Origin: Alicyclobacillus sp.
Lineage (GTDB): Bacteria > Bacillota > Bacilli > Alicyclobacillales > Alicyclobacillaceae
Assembly (NCBI GenBank): GCA_023511725.1
Contig: JAIMAY010000002.1
Coordinates: 92,428 to 156,427, forward strand
DNA length: 64,000 nt
Direction: 5' to 3'
In this document: piece by piece, positions 8,553 to 20,510 of the stretch
How positions within the stretch are numbered: the first letter of the stretch is position 1
Layout of the letters: every line of letters begins with the position of its first letter
Translations under genes and position numbers: made by a program
The notes under the pieces: model-generated
Told to the model about the DNA's origin: nothing
Seen by the model: only the letters and a program-made list of their open reading frames with translations
The model's database searches: none

Positions 8553-8640
8553 GCTGTCTCCCCCTTCAGAGCACTCTACCGTGATCTGCGTTGCTGCTCA
8601 AGGTTCGGACCCCGGCGCGTATTCACGTACGATGTTATCG

Positions 8641-9285
8641 CTAGCGACGGCGCAATCCCAGCACCAGCGCGACGACGGAGACGACCAGGGACACTACCGA
8701 AATGCCGAGGGCCCAGTGGCGTTCCCCGGCCCCTGCCGCAGGAGTGGCTGACACCTGGGCGGTGGTGGCGTTCGCGGGCGCACCCGTCGCATTGGACAGC
8801 GGCTGCGCCGCCAGCACATGGGTGATGGAGTGGGGCGTGTCACTGTTCGGATCGCCCGTCCAGGTCACGATGCTGCCGTCCGCATAGTACTGGAACGCAT
8901 TCCAGGCCAGATCTGTCGGGGACCCCGGATTCTTGGCGATGAACGCGAACTGCATGAACTGCCCGGGCGCAATACCGCCACCCGTCGCCGCCCAGGTCAC
9001 ACGGTCAATGCGGCCGGATGCGTCCTTGTGCTCTGACACCGTCCACCCCGGCGTCGGCTGATAATCCTCAAACGTGGCACCGCTGGGGATCTCCAGCACA
9101 ATCTTCGTGGTGGGCACTGTTTTTTCGGTCGGCACCCGCATGGTGTAGAGTTCGTAGGCGTTCACCGTCGACTGCTGCGGCCAGACCGTGACGTGTGCGC
9201 TCGCTGCCAACGCGCCGAGGCTGAGTGTGGTTCCCGCCGCGGCGGCCGCCAGCGTCCAGCGCACGGCGTGCTTCCATGGCAACAT
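8641..9285 (-). CDS. ycnI: YcnI-like copper-binding protein (DUF1775)
   Basis: A 214-aa exported protein: signal peptide to about residue 30, a DUF1775/YcnI beta-sandwich domain, then a flexible Ala/Thr-rich linker and one C-terminal membrane helix followed by LRRR. The mature N-terminus would be AHVTVWP; in B. subtilis YcnI the first histidine of the mature protein and a tryptophan form a copper site, and both residue types are available here. It lies 68 bp downstream of the copC/copD fusion, which matches the B. subtilis ycnJ-ycnI pair. Likely role is extracytoplasmic copper handling. Confidence 0.88.
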   Translation of the reverse strand: MLPWKHAVRWTLAAAAAGTTLSLGALAASAHVTVWPQQSTVNAYELYTMRVPTEKTVPTTKIVLEIPSGATFEDYQPTPGWTVSEHKDASGRIDRVTWAATGGGIAPGQFMQFAFIAKNPGSPTDLAWNAFQYYADGSIVTWTGDPNSDTPHSITHVLAAQPLSNATGAPANATTAQVSATPAAGAGERHWALGISVVSLVVSVVALVLGLRRR

Positions 9286-9352
9286 TCACATAACCCCCCT
9301 TGATGCCCTTCCCAAAGGATTCGCTCCGATCATGCTCACCATGACCCGGGTG

Positions 9353-11038
9353 TCAGGCGCCCGGTTCTCCGACGTGGATCTCCACGTCGGCGTTCAGTTG
9401 CTGAAAATCTGCCGTCAATGCCTGAAGCTGCACGTCCCAGCGCCCAGCCATGGTCAAGTAGAGTCCGGTGGCCTCGTACACGCCGGGTGACACCTGCGGC
9501 AGCCGCACCGTCACTGTGCCCATGTCCATGTCCAAAGATCGCATCGTCAAAGTGACCTGCTGCAGATCAGTGACCGGCCGACCGTTCGCATCCTCCACCT
9601 GCACCGTGAAGTGGTTACTGCCGGCGATGTTGGGCGTGATGGACAGCGTGAACTCGTCCTGGCCCAAGGACCGCGCCACATGCACCGGGCCCGGGTTGGC
9701 CTGCGCGGGCGGCAGGTTGGTCAGGAGAGCCGTGACGATGAACACGGCGATGCCGACGAGCCACTCCGCCACCAGCGTGCCCCGGATGCCGCGCGGTGAG
9801 CGCCCTTGCTCGAGTTCCGCCGCCTGCCCCGGCGCTGCGGCGAGTTGTGCGCGAAGCGCGTGGTACAGGGCAAAGCCGAGCATCACCGCGAACAACGCCA
9901 GTTTCACCAACAGCGTGCGGCCATAGGTGGTATGCGTCAGCGCATACACCGTCGGGATCTGCAGAAGGGCCGCGAAAACACCCGTCACGCCGATCACGCC
10001 CACGGCCGCCAGCCCTACCGGCGTGAAGCGCCGTAGGACCTCCCAGACCTGGTTCCCCGCCTCGTCATCCGCACCTCGCAGCAGGCGCCACACCACGTGG
10101 ACCAGCGCCAGCAGACCGCCGACCCACGTGCCGGCAGCCAGCATGTGGAGGACATCCAAAGTGACGGCCAAGACCGGGACGTCGGTGGCCGCAGCATGGG
10201 CAGTGAGCGCCTTCGTGACCACCACACCCGCTATCAGGAGCAGGGCGAGCACATGCGCCGTCGTTTTCGGCAGCATCCGCCGCCAGCCAAACACATTGGC
10301 GAGCACCGCGGTGAGCAGAAGCTGCACGAACCAGAGGACACCGAATGTGGTGCCGAGCAACACACGCATCTGTGCAGGGTTGAGGGCGGCCGTCCAGGGA
10401 ACGCCGAGATCGACATGCACCTGCAAGGGCAAGGAAGTGAGCACAGCGACGAGCAGGAGGGCCCAAAGCAGCCAAATCACGCGACCCTCGCGCCCATGCC
10501 ACTGCTCCCGCACGGGAGCAGGCAGCACCCACGCGGTCAGCACGAGATAGCCGAACAGTCCCAGCGTGCCCACGTACAGCGCTGTCCGCTGGAGGATGGC
10601 CACGGGACCGGGTACATAACTTTGCAACACGGGGTTGGCATGCACCATGCCCGCGGGCGCCTGACCGACCTGGAACGGGATGACACCGCTGACCGGATGG
10701 CCGTCCGCCGAGATGACGTGCCACGTGGCCGTGTACAGACCGTCCGGCAGGTTGGGGCGGAGGGAGACCTCGAGCAGGCGTGGATCCGCCGGATCGACGT
10801 GGGCGTTGCCCTGATCCACCCGCTGACCGCTCGAGCCGGCAACCGTCAGCGTGTCGAGCGGGGAGGCGATGGGTTCGTCGAACCACACCTGCACCTCGGA
10901 CGGCGCGCTGCGCAGCACCTGGCCCGGTGCGGGTGAGGACTTCACGACATAGGCGTGTGCCCACGCGATCACGGTGCTCAGCCAAAGGATGACCGTGGCC
11001 GCCACGGCCATGCGGCCGATCCGCGCCCCTGTCCGCAT
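9353..11038 (-). CDS. CopC-CopD fusion copper transport protein (YcnJ-like)
   Basis: A 561-aa protein with a signal peptide, an extracytoplasmic CopC domain whose mature N-terminus would be AHAYVVKSSP (copper-binding histidine), about eight CopD membrane helices, and a C-terminal YtkA-like soluble domain ending near the stop. B. subtilis YcnJ, a copper importer, has the CopC-CopD order. The start at 11038 is taken because GTGAGGGG precedes it; the longer frame begins in mdh. It is first in a three-gene copper run. No CsoR or YcnK-type operator was recognised upstream, only a TATACT -10 candidate near 11075. Confidence 0.9.
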   Translation of the reverse strand: MRTGARIGRMAVAATVILWLSTVIAWAHAYVVKSSPAPGQVLRSAPSEVQVWFDEPIASPLDTLTVAGSSGQRVDQGNAHVDPADPRLLEVSLRPNLPDGLYTATWHVISADGHPVSGVIPFQVGQAPAGMVHANPVLQSYVPGPVAILQRTALYVGTLGLFGYLVLTAWVLPAPVREQWHGREGRVIWLLWALLLVAVLTSLPLQVHVDLGVPWTAALNPAQMRVLLGTTFGVLWFVQLLLTAVLANVFGWRRMLPKTTAHVLALLLIAGVVVTKALTAHAAATDVPVLAVTLDVLHMLAAGTWVGGLLALVHVVWRLLRGADDEAGNQVWEVLRRFTPVGLAAVGVIGVTGVFAALLQIPTVYALTHTTYGRTLLVKLALFAVMLGFALYHALRAQLAAAPGQAAELEQGRSPRGIRGTLVAEWLVGIAVFIVTALLTNLPPAQANPGPVHVARSLGQDEFTLSITPNIAGSNHFTVQVEDANGRPVTDLQQVTLTMRSLDMDMGTVTVRLPQVSPGVYEATGLYLTMAGRWDVQLQALTADFQQLNADVEIHVGEPGA

Positions 11039-11208
11039 GTTCGACCCCTCACTCCCGCATGTCCTCGCCCTCAGTATAGCCCTCCCCGCGTCAGAACCCA
11101 GGCGCAGCGCAGGCTTGAGGTGTGACAAACCCCTAAAAATCGAAACGGGCACCGCCCGCCGAACGCGGGCGATACCCGTCTTCGCCAAACCCTCGACTGG
11201 AAAGCGCG

Positions 11209-12150
11209 TCACTTGCCCAGGGCAACTTTGGTCGTACGCCGCACCGACTCCGCGGACTTGTCGAGCGCCGCCTTCTCTTCCGGCAGCAGTTCAATCTCGA
11301 CAATCCTCTCGATGCCCTGTCCACCGAGGATGGTCGGTACACCCAGGCAGAGGTCGGTGTAACCGAACTCCCCTTCCAGATAGGCGATTGCCGGGAGCAG
11401 GCGCCGCTTGTCCTTGAGAATGGCCTCCGCCATCTCCACCAACGATGCGGCGGGCGCATAGTAAGCGCTGCCGTTGCCCAGCAGGTTGACAATTTCGCCA
11501 CCGCCATTGCGCGTCCGCTGCACGATGGCATCAATCCGATCCTTCGGCAGCAACCGCTCCAGCGGAATCCCGCCGACGTACGAGTAGCGCACGAGCGGCA
11601 CCATATCGTCCCCATGCACGCCGAGCACGAAGCCGGACACATCCTCGACGGAGACGCTGAGCTCTTCCGCCACAAAGGTGCGGAAGCGCGCGGTGTCGAG
11701 CACGCCGGCCTGACCGATGACGCGGTGCTTCGGGAAACCGGACACCTTGTAGGCCACATGCGTCATGGCGTCGACCGGGTTGCTCAGGATGATGAGGATG
11801 GCGTTCGGCGAGAACTTCGCCACCTGCTCGGTGACGGAGCGAACAATGCCCGCATTGGTCGTGACGAGGTCATCGCGGCTCATGCCGGGCTTGCGCGCGA
11901 CACCCGCCGTGATGATGACCAGATCCGAGTTGGCCGTGTCCTCGTAGCTGGAGGTGCCGATGATGTGCACATCCTTGCCGACCACCGGCATGGCCTCCAG
12001 CATGTCCAGCGCCTTACCCTTGGTCGGGTCCTCCAGCTGCGGGATGTCGAGCAGCACCACATCGCCGAGTTCCTTCAGACCGAGCATGAAGGCCGTGGTC
12101 GCACCTGTGAAACCGGCGCCGATGACCGAGATCTTCTTGCGCTTGATCAC
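11209..12150 (-). CDS. mdh: malate dehydrogenase (lactate-dehydrogenase-like type)
   Basis: NAD-dependent oxidation of malate to oxaloacetate in the TCA cycle. The 313-aa protein starts at GTG 12150 behind GGGGGAGGG and begins [15 protein letters not shown], the Rossmann dinucleotide-binding loop. The substrate-binding arginines ([12 protein letters not shown]) and the catalytic region [14 protein letters not shown] are present, and the active-site histidine is in LGVHGDDMV. It follows icd by 22 bp, and the two are very probably one transcript, as in Bacillus citZ-icd-mdh. Confidence 0.96.
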   Translation of the reverse strand: MIKRKKISVIGAGFTGATTAFMLGLKELGDVVLLDIPQLEDPTKGKALDMLEAMPVVGKDVHIIGTSSYEDTANSDLVIITAGVARKPGMSRDDLVTTNAGIVRSVTEQVAKFSPNAILIILSNPVDAMTHVAYKVSGFPKHRVIGQAGVLDTARFRTFVAEELSVSVEDVSGFVLGVHGDDMVPLVRYSYVGGIPLERLLPKDRIDAIVQRTRNGGGEIVNLLGNGSAYYAPAASLVEMAEAILKDKRRLLPAIAYLEGEFGYTDLCLGVPTILGGQGIERIVEIELLPEEKAALDKSAESVRRTTKVALGK

Positions 12151-12172
12151 GTCGGGTCCCTCCCCCAGATTT

Positions 12173-13468
12173 TCACAGATTGCGGATGATGGCATCGGCA
12201 AACTCGGAGGTCTTGACCTCGGTCGCACCTTCCATCAACCGGGCGAAATCGTAGGTGACAATCTTCTGCTCAATCGTGGTCTCCATCGCACGGATGATGG
12301 CGTCCGCAGCTTCCTGCCACCCCATGTACTCGAACATCATCACGCCGGACAGAATGACCGATCCGGGGTTCACCTTGTCCAGGTTTGCGTATTTCGGCGC
12401 CGTACCGTGCGTAGCCTCGAACACCGCGTGACCCGTCACATAGTTGATGTTGGCACCGGGCGCGATGCCGATGCCGCCGACCTGCGCCGCCAAGGCGTCG
12501 GAGATGTAGTCGCCGTTCAGGTTCATGGTGGCTATCACGTCATACTCCGCCGGCCGCGTCAGCACCTGTTGCAGGAACGCGTCGGCAATGACGTCCTTGA
12601 TGATCACCTTACCCTCCTGCTGCGCCTTGCGCTGCGCTTCATCGGCCGCAGCCTGCCCCTGCTCCGCCTTGATGCGGTCGTACTGGGCCCAGGTGAAGAC
12701 CTTGTCGCTGAACTCGCGCTCCGCGAGCTCGTAGCCCCAGTTCTTAAACGCACCCTCGGTGAACTTCATGATGTTGCCCTTGTGGACAAGCGTCACCGAC
12801 TTACGGCCGTGCCGCAGCGCGTACTCGATGGCCGCACGCACCAAGCGCTCGGTCCCCTCGCGCGAAACCGGCTTGATCCCGATGCCCGACGTCTGCGGGA
12901 AGCGGATCTTATGTACGCCCATCTCCTTTTCCAGGAACTCGATGACCTTGCGCGCCTCGGGTGACTCCGCGGGCCACTCAATACCGGCGTAGATGTCCTC
13001 GGAGTTTTCCCGGAAAATCACCATATCCACGAGTTCAGGATGCTTGACCGGAGACGGCACACCGCGGAAGTAGCGGACGGGCCGCTGGCAGACATACAAG
13101 TCGAGTTCCTGCCGCAGCGCGACGTTGAGGCTTCGGATACCGCCGCCGACCGGCGTCGTCAAAGGACCTTTGATGCTCACCAGATACTCGCTGAGGATCT
13201 CGAGCGTCTTCGGGGGAAGCCACTCGCCGAACAGGTTGTATGCCTTTTCACCGGCGTACACTTCATACCAGGCGATGCGGCGCTTACCGCCGTACACCTT
13301 TTCCACCGCGGCATCGAACACGCGGACCGACGCTCGCCAAATGTCGGGCCCGGTGCCGTCGCCCTCGATGAACGGAATGATAGGATGGTCCGGCACCTGC
13401 AGACGGCCGTTTTGAATGGTGATCTTCTCACCGTCGGCAGGGGGAGTCCAGTGCTCAGTCTGCGCCAT
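12173..13468 (-). CDS. icd: NADP-dependent isocitrate dehydrogenase
   Basis: Converts isocitrate to 2-oxoglutarate and CO2 with reduction of NADP, a TCA step. The 431-aa protein begins MAQTEHW and contains [13 protein letters not shown] and the phosphorylatable-loop region [11 protein letters not shown], plus the C-terminal [16 protein letters not shown] substrate and cofactor region. The start at 13468 follows AAGGAGG by 8 nt; the longer frame is not supported. Its own promoter (13518-13546) lies over the end of trpS. It sits directly upstream of mdh; citrate synthase is not adjacent, in contrast with B. subtilis. Confidence 0.96.
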   Translation of the reverse strand: MAQTEHWTPPADGEKITIQNGRLQVPDHPIIPFIEGDGTGPDIWRASVRVFDAAVEKVYGGKRRIAWYEVYAGEKAYNLFGEWLPPKTLEILSEYLVSIKGPLTTPVGGGIRSLNVALRQELDLYVCQRPVRYFRGVPSPVKHPELVDMVIFRENSEDIYAGIEWPAESPEARKVIEFLEKEMGVHKIRFPQTSGIGIKPVSREGTERLVRAAIEYALRHGRKSVTLVHKGNIMKFTEGAFKNWGYELAEREFSDKVFTWAQYDRIKAEQGQAAADEAQRKAQQEGKVIIKDVIADAFLQQVLTRPAEYDVIATMNLNGDYISDALAAQVGGIGIAPGANINYVTGHAVFEATHGTAPKYANLDKVNPGSVILSGVMMFEYMGWQEAADAIIRAMETTIEQKIVTYDFARLMEGATEVKTSEFADAIIRNL

Positions 13469-13517
13469 CTTTCGGGCCTCCTTCTGCTGGGCATCGGCTG
13501 CCTTGACACCATGGATC

Positions 13518-14856
<1,339 letters not shown>

Positions 14857-14862
14857 TGCTCC

Positions 14863-14892
14863 ATTATAGCGGCTTCGCTCCGGCCACTGCAA
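14863..14892 (-). promoter_or_regulatory. promoter of the trpS T-box transcript
   Basis: TTGCAG and a perfect TATAAT separated by 18 bp on the minus strand, just before the T-box leader. Confidence 0.7.
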
Positions 14893-14946
14893 ATGCAAAG
14901 CGCCGCCCTCTGTACGAAGGTGCGGCGCCACCTTGCCTGAACGGTC

Positions 14947-15246
14947 TCACCGCCGGCGCAGCAACTCACCGAGCTGCAGCAACCGGTGCAGCGCGATAAA
15001 CAGAGCCGCCAGGTAGTACCAGATGAGGACCAGCACATGCGTCGGGTCCGCACGCGTCAGCAGCGCCAACAAGAGCAGCGGCAACAGATCCAGCAACACG
15101 GGCCGGGTGATGCACTCCGCCAGCTCGCCCATGGCCTTGGAGCCGCGCAGTCCTCGGATCAGATGCGCGAGGATGGTCAGACCGACGAGGATCATGACAA
15201 TCCACAACGCGACCTTCATACCCAGGCTCGCCAGGATGATGCTCAT
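14947..15246 (-). CDS. small multi-helix membrane protein
   Basis: A 99-aa hydrophobic protein with about three helices: residues 2-24, 48-63 and 70-90. It ends in LLQLGELLRRR. I do not recognise the family. The ATG at 15246 follows AAGGGGGTC by 6 nt; a TTG two codons earlier is also possible. It lies between pyk and the trpS leader and is 134 bp from the end of pyk, so it may be read through from the acc-pfk-pyk transcript. GLRGSKAMGEL sits in the probable cytoplasmic loop. Confidence 0.7.
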   Translation of the reverse strand: MSIILASLGMKVALWIVMILVGLTILAHLIRGLRGSKAMGELAECITRPVLLDLLPLLLLALLTRADPTHVLVLIWYYLAALFIALHRLLQLGELLRRR

Positions 15247-15385
15247 GACCAAGACCCCCTTGTCCAGTGATGAACGATGAGTTCACTGGTACGCTACGCG
15301 ACGCTGGGGGTGCTTGGCACGGCATCCGCGTGGCGGGCTGGTGTCCGGGGATGCCACAACGCCGCGCTCGGCACGCGCGATGGTG

Positions 15386-17140
15386 TCACAATACCTGCGC
15401 GCGACCGCTGTACACCAGTCCTCGCAGCGGATCCACCGTGATCACAGCGCCGTCCTGGATCCGCGCCAGCGCGCCCTGTGCTCCGACAATCACGGGCTTC
15501 CCCAGACTGAGCCCCACCACCGCCGCGTGCGACGTGAGGCCGCCTTCCTCCGTGATGATGGCCGCTGCGCGCTCCATGGCAGGCACCACGTCCCTGTCGG
15601 TGGTGGTCGTCACCAGGATGTCGCCGGGCCGTACGCGCGACACAAGATCCTCGACGCGAGTCGAGACGACCGCCGTTCCGCTGACGGCGCGCTGACCGAT
15701 GCCCTGACCCTGCACCAGCACATCGCCGATAGTGTGCACCTTCACCAGGTTGGTGGTGCCGCGCTGACCGACGGGTACGCCCGCGACGATGAGGACGAGA
15801 TCGCCCCGCTTCACCAAGCCGCTCTCGAGTGCCCCCTGCACCGCCGCCTCCAGCAAAGCGTCGGTGTCGGTCACGTCCGGAATGACCACCGGGTACACGC
15901 CCCAACTGACCGTCAGTCGGCGCGCCACGCGTTCATCCGGCGTGGCGGCGATGATCCCCGTGGCCGGACGGTGCTTCGAGATCATGCGCGCCGTGTGGCC
16001 GGACGCCGTCGCGGCGATGATGGCCGACGGTCCTAGATCCGCCGCCATGGTCTGCACCGCGTGACCAATCACGTCCGTCACCGTCTTCTCCACAAGCGTC
16101 GCGCGTCGGTCCGGTACCTCGTGCGCCTGCAGCGCCTGCTCAGCCCGCTCCGCGATGCGCGCCATCGTCCGCACAGCTTCGAGTGGGTATTTGCCGGCCG
16201 CCGTTTCCCCGCTGAGCATGATGGCATCCGTTCCGTCGAAGATGGCGTTCGCCACATCCGATGCCTCCGCGCGCGTCGGCCGCGGGTTGCGCTGCATGGA
16301 ATCCAGCATCTGCGTGGCGGTGATCACCGGCTTGCCCGCGCGGTTGCACAGCATGATCATGCGCTTTTGCGCCAGGGGCACGTCTTCGGTAGCAATTTCG
16401 ACCCCCAAATCCCCCCGCGCCACCATCAGGCCGTCGGCAACTTCGATGATCTCCTCCAGCCGGTCGAGCGCTTCCTGGGTCTCGATCTTGGCGATGATAT
16501 CCGCCTCATACCCGGCCTCCTCGAGCAACCGCCGGACTTCCAGCACGTCCGCCGCCTTGCGCACGAACGAGGCGGCGATGAAGTCCACCCCCTGCTCAAT
16601 CCCGAACCGGATATCGGCGACGTCTTTCTCCGTGATGCCAGGGATGCGCAGCGTCACACCCGGTACGTTGATGCCCTTGCGGTCCTTGAGGACCCCACCG
16701 TTGGTCACGCGGCAGATGATGTCCTGCCCTTCCACGCGCTCGACCACCAGTCCAATCAGCCCGTCATCGATGCGGATAGGCGCACCGGGATGCACATCCT
16801 CCACCAGGCCGGGGTACGAGATGGAGATCCGCTCGGCCGTTCCCACCTCCAGCGGCTCGGCGGTCAGGCGGATGATCTGGCCCTCCGCCAATTCGACCTG
16901 CCCGCCTTCGACACGTCCGGTCCGGATCTTCGGTCCCTTGATGTCGAGCATGATGCCGACGTGCTTGCCGACGTCCGCCGCCGCCGCCCGGATGCGCTCG
17001 ATGCGAGTGCGGTGCTCGTCGTAGGTGCCGTGCGAAAAGTTCAGCCGCGCCACATCCATGCCGGCCCGGATGATCTCGCGCAACATCTCCGGGGATTCGC
17101 TCGCCGGTCCAATCGTGCACACAATCTTGGTCCGTCTCAT
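15386..17140 (-). CDS. pyk: pyruvate kinase with C-terminal PEP-utilising domain
   Basis: Makes pyruvate and ATP from phosphoenolpyruvate and ADP. The 584-aa protein contains the catalytic barrel (KIVCTIGPASES at the N-terminus, ARGDLGVEI, MARGDLG-type substrate region) and an allosteric C domain. An extra domain of about 110 residues follows, with ITEEGGLTSHAAVVG, like the PEP-utilising swivel domain. Bacillus Pyk carries this same extension. It follows pfkA by 36 bp and ends the accD-accA-pfkA-pyk run. Start at ATG 17140 behind GGGAGATGAAGG. Confidence 0.97.
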   Translation of the reverse strand: MRRTKIVCTIGPASESPEMLREIIRAGMDVARLNFSHGTYDEHRTRIERIRAAAADVGKHVGIMLDIKGPKIRTGRVEGGQVELAEGQIIRLTAEPLEVGTAERISISYPGLVEDVHPGAPIRIDDGLIGLVVERVEGQDIICRVTNGGVLKDRKGINVPGVTLRIPGITEKDVADIRFGIEQGVDFIAASFVRKAADVLEVRRLLEEAGYEADIIAKIETQEALDRLEEIIEVADGLMVARGDLGVEIATEDVPLAQKRMIMLCNRAGKPVITATQMLDSMQRNPRPTRAEASDVANAIFDGTDAIMLSGETAAGKYPLEAVRTMARIAERAEQALQAHEVPDRRATLVEKTVTDVIGHAVQTMAADLGPSAIIAATASGHTARMISKHRPATGIIAATPDERVARRLTVSWGVYPVVIPDVTDTDALLEAAVQGALESGLVKRGDLVLIVAGVPVGQRGTTNLVKVHTIGDVLVQGQGIGQRAVSGTAVVSTRVEDLVSRVRPGDILVTTTTDRDVVPAMERAAAIITEEGGLTSHAAVVGLSLGKPVIVGAQGALARIQDGAVITVDPLRGLVYSGRAQVL

Positions 17141-17176
17141 GCCTTCATCTCCCGTCCATTGCTCACTGTCAAGCCC

Positions 17177-18274
<1,098 letters not shown>

Positions 18275-19231
18275 TCACGCCTCCACAAACACACCCATCT
18301 TCCTGTATTTATCGTACCGCCTTGCCAGCCGTTCATCAACGGAGAGCGCCGACAGTTCCTCGAGTGCGCTCACCAGCTTGCCGCGCACCGTCCGAATCAT
18401 CGCCGCCGGATCCTTTTGCGCACCCCCGCGCGGCTCCCGGATCAGTTCGTCCGCGATGCCGAGCGCAACGAGGTCCGGCGCGGTGATCCGCATCGTCTCC
18501 GCGGCCCGTGGCGCCTGCGCGCTGTCGCGCCACAGAATCGCTGCCGCGGATTCGGGAGCAATCACAGAATACCAGGCGTACTCCAGCACGTAGATCCTGT
18601 CCGTCACACCCAGTCCCAGCGCGCCCCCGCTGCCACCCTCGCCGGTGACAAAACACACCGTCGGCACGCGCAGTCCCGCCATTTCCATGAGGTTGCGCGC
18701 AATCGCTTCACTCTGACCGCGCTCCTCCCCGGATGCGCCCGGATAGGCGCCCGCGGTATCAATGAACAACGCCACCGGCCGGCCAAACTTCTCCGCCTGC
18801 TTCATCAGCCGCAGCGCCTTTCGGTAGCCCTCCGGATGCGCCATGCCGAAGTTGCGGTGGATGTTGTCCTTGGTGTCCTTGCCCTTCTGCGTACCAATCA
18901 GCGTGATGGGCCGGCCATCCACCAGGCCGATGCCGCCGACTACGGCAGGATCATCCCGGAAATTGCGGTCCCCGTGCAGTTCCACGAACTCCTCGCAGAT
19001 CCCACGGATATAGTCCAGCGTCGTCGGTCGTCCCGGTTGACGCGCCAATTGCACGCGCTGCCACGGCGTCAGATTGGCGTAGATGCTCTCGGTGAGCTCC
19101 TCCAGCCGAGCCTCGAGCTTTTGGATCTCATCCGACAGGTCCACGCCGCTCTCGCTGGTGAAGCGGCGCAGTTCCTCAATCTTCGCCCTCAGCTCGACGA
19201 TGGGGCGTTCAAACTCCAGTTCACCGGCCAT
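18275..19231 (-). CDS. accA: acetyl-CoA carboxylase carboxyltransferase subunit alpha
   Basis: With AccD it transfers carboxyl from carboxybiotin to acetyl-CoA, giving malonyl-CoA. The 318-aa protein has the normal length, begins [11 protein letters not shown] with an N-terminal helical part rich in charged residues, and has the crotonase-like core with [10 protein letters not shown] and GEGGSGGAL oxyanion-forming glycines. Its start overlaps the end of accD by 11 bp, so the two subunits are translationally coupled. The pair is followed by pfkA and pyk as in B. subtilis. Confidence 0.97.
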   Translation of the reverse strand: MAGELEFERPIVELRAKIEELRRFTSESGVDLSDEIQKLEARLEELTESIYANLTPWQRVQLARQPGRPTTLDYIRGICEEFVELHGDRNFRDDPAVVGGIGLVDGRPITLIGTQKGKDTKDNIHRNFGMAHPEGYRKALRLMKQAEKFGRPVALFIDTAGAYPGASGEERGQSEAIARNLMEMAGLRVPTVCFVTGEGGSGGALGLGVTDRIYVLEYAWYSVIAPESAAAILWRDSAQAPRAAETMRITAPDLVALGIADELIREPRGGAQKDPAAMIRTVRGKLVSALEELSALSVDERLARRYDKYRKMGVFVEA

Positions 19232-20123
19232 CCGCCCACCCCCGTCCGCTGTGCACGCGCAGGATCAGGGACAGCGTGGGCCGCAGTTCCTTGCGATGCA
19301 CCACCTTATCCACCATGCCGTGCTTGAGATTGAACTCGGCGGTCTGAAAATCATCCGGAAGTTTCTGGCGAATGGTTTGCTCGATCACGCGCCGACCCGC
19401 AAACCCGAACAGCGCCCCGGGTTCGGCGAGGATAATGTCGCCCAGGCTGGCAAAGCTGGCGCTCACGCCCCCGGTGGTGGGATGCGTGATCACGGACACG
19501 AACAGCACCCCCGCGTCCGACAAGCGGCGCAGCGCTGCGCTTGTCTTGGCCATCTGCATCAACGACAGGATACCCTCCTGCATGCGCGCGCCGCCCGAAG
19601 CGGTGAACAGGATCAGCGGATAGCGCTTTTCCGCCGCCCGCTCCATCGCACGCGCAATCTTCTCGCCGACGGCCGAACCCATGCTGCCCATGATGAAGCG
19701 CGAGTCCATGACGCCAATCACAACCGGATGTCCGTCGAGCGTCCCCTCGCCGGTCACGACCGCTTCCCGCAGACCGCTGGCCTGCTGCGCCCGGCGCAGC
19801 TTATCGGCGTACCCGGGAAACGGCAGCGGATCCGCCGACGTCAGCCCCGCATCGTATTCGAAGAAGGCTCCTTCGTCCAGCGTCACCTGGATCCGCGTGG
19901 GTGCGTCGAGCGGAAAGTGGTAGTCGCAGTTTGGGCAGGTGTACAGGTGTTTCTGGAGCTCCTTCGCGATCAGCAGCGCCCCGCACGTCTGACACTTGTT
20001 CACGAGTCCCTGCGGGATCTGGTCGGTCTTTTCCGATCTCGCGGCAGACACACGCGCGGGCGCCGTCTCGGGGGCGCCCAGCGTCGCATACTGACGCTTC
20101 TTTTGGAACAGGTCCTTAAGCAC
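19221..20123 (-). CDS. accD: acetyl-CoA carboxylase carboxyltransferase subunit beta
   Basis: Beta subunit of the carboxyltransferase, cytosolic. The 300-aa protein has an N-terminal zinc ribbon (CQTC about 44-47 and CPNC about 63-66) followed by a crotonase-fold domain with [12 protein letters not shown] and SGGARMQEG. It begins at GTG 20123 behind GAGGTGA. An unusual insertion rich in Ala and Pro occurs between the first 15 residues and the zinc ribbon. It overlaps accA by 11 bp and follows the small conserved gene by 15 bp. Confidence 0.97.
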   Translation of the reverse strand: MLKDLFQKKRQYATLGAPETAPARVSAARSEKTDQIPQGLVNKCQTCGALLIAKELQKHLYTCPNCDYHFPLDAPTRIQVTLDEGAFFEYDAGLTSADPLPFPGYADKLRRAQQASGLREAVVTGEGTLDGHPVVIGVMDSRFIMGSMGSAVGEKIARAMERAAEKRYPLILFTASGGARMQEGILSLMQMAKTSAALRRLSDAGVLFVSVITHPTTGGVSASFASLGDIILAEPGALFGFAGRRVIEQTIRQKLPDDFQTAEFNLKHGMVDKVVHRKELRPTLSLILRVHSGRGWADGR

Positions 20124-20138
20124 CGTGTCACCTCGTCC

Positions 20139-20333
20139 TCAGTACGCGGAGTGCAAGACGTCCTTGAGCACTTCCTGCACCTCGTCGAGCTCGCTCTCAG
20201 GGACCAGGATTTCGTACTGTTGACGCGCCACGCTGACCGGGCGGACTTTCACGAGAAAACCCTCACCGGATAGCCGTTCGCGAATCGTCTCCGCCTGCTT
20301 GTCTGATTGCGCAATGTAGATGACCGTCCACAT
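20139..20333 (-). CDS. small conserved protein of unknown function
   Basis: A 64-aa protein starting MWTVIYIAQSDKQAE at ATG 20333, behind CGGAGGAG. The predicted beta-alpha-beta-beta-alpha pattern (WTVIYIA, a helix with IRERL, FLVKVRPV, YEILVPE, then a VQEVLKDVL helix) resembles the small DUF2007-like or ferredoxin-like signalling folds. Close relatives in Bacilli occur next to accD and have been labelled glutamate decarboxylase in databases, which the length cannot support. It is the first gene before accD and follows its own extended -10 element. Confidence 0.7.
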   Translation of the reverse strand: MWTVIYIAQSDKQAETIRERLSGEGFLVKVRPVSVARQQYEILVPESELDEVQEVLKDVLHSAY

Positions 20334-20387
20334 GCGGAATCTCCTCCGGTCCTCGTTCATCACGAACCCATAGCGAGTCTATGCCGG

Positions 20388-20397
20388 ATCATAGCAT
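20388..20397 (-). promoter_or_regulatory. extended -10 element upstream of the accDA-pfkA-pyk run
   Basis: ATGCTATGAT on the minus strand, with the TG-C extension before TATGAT, 55 nt before the small gene at 20333. No -35 is evident. Confidence 0.4.
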
Positions 20398-20510
20398 GTA
20401 TGTACAAGCGCGGGCAAGAAAGGGGCGTCCCCTCCCCCACCGCGGGCGCGGCAGACGGGCGGCGGCTGCCCGCCCCGCCCCACCTGCATGAAGCGAACGT
20501 TCATCGCGCC

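Noticed and set aside
20139..20333. Glutamate decarboxylase label for the small protein before accD
   Set aside because: At 64 aa it has no PLP lysine and cannot be this enzyme; the label circulates from mis-annotation.
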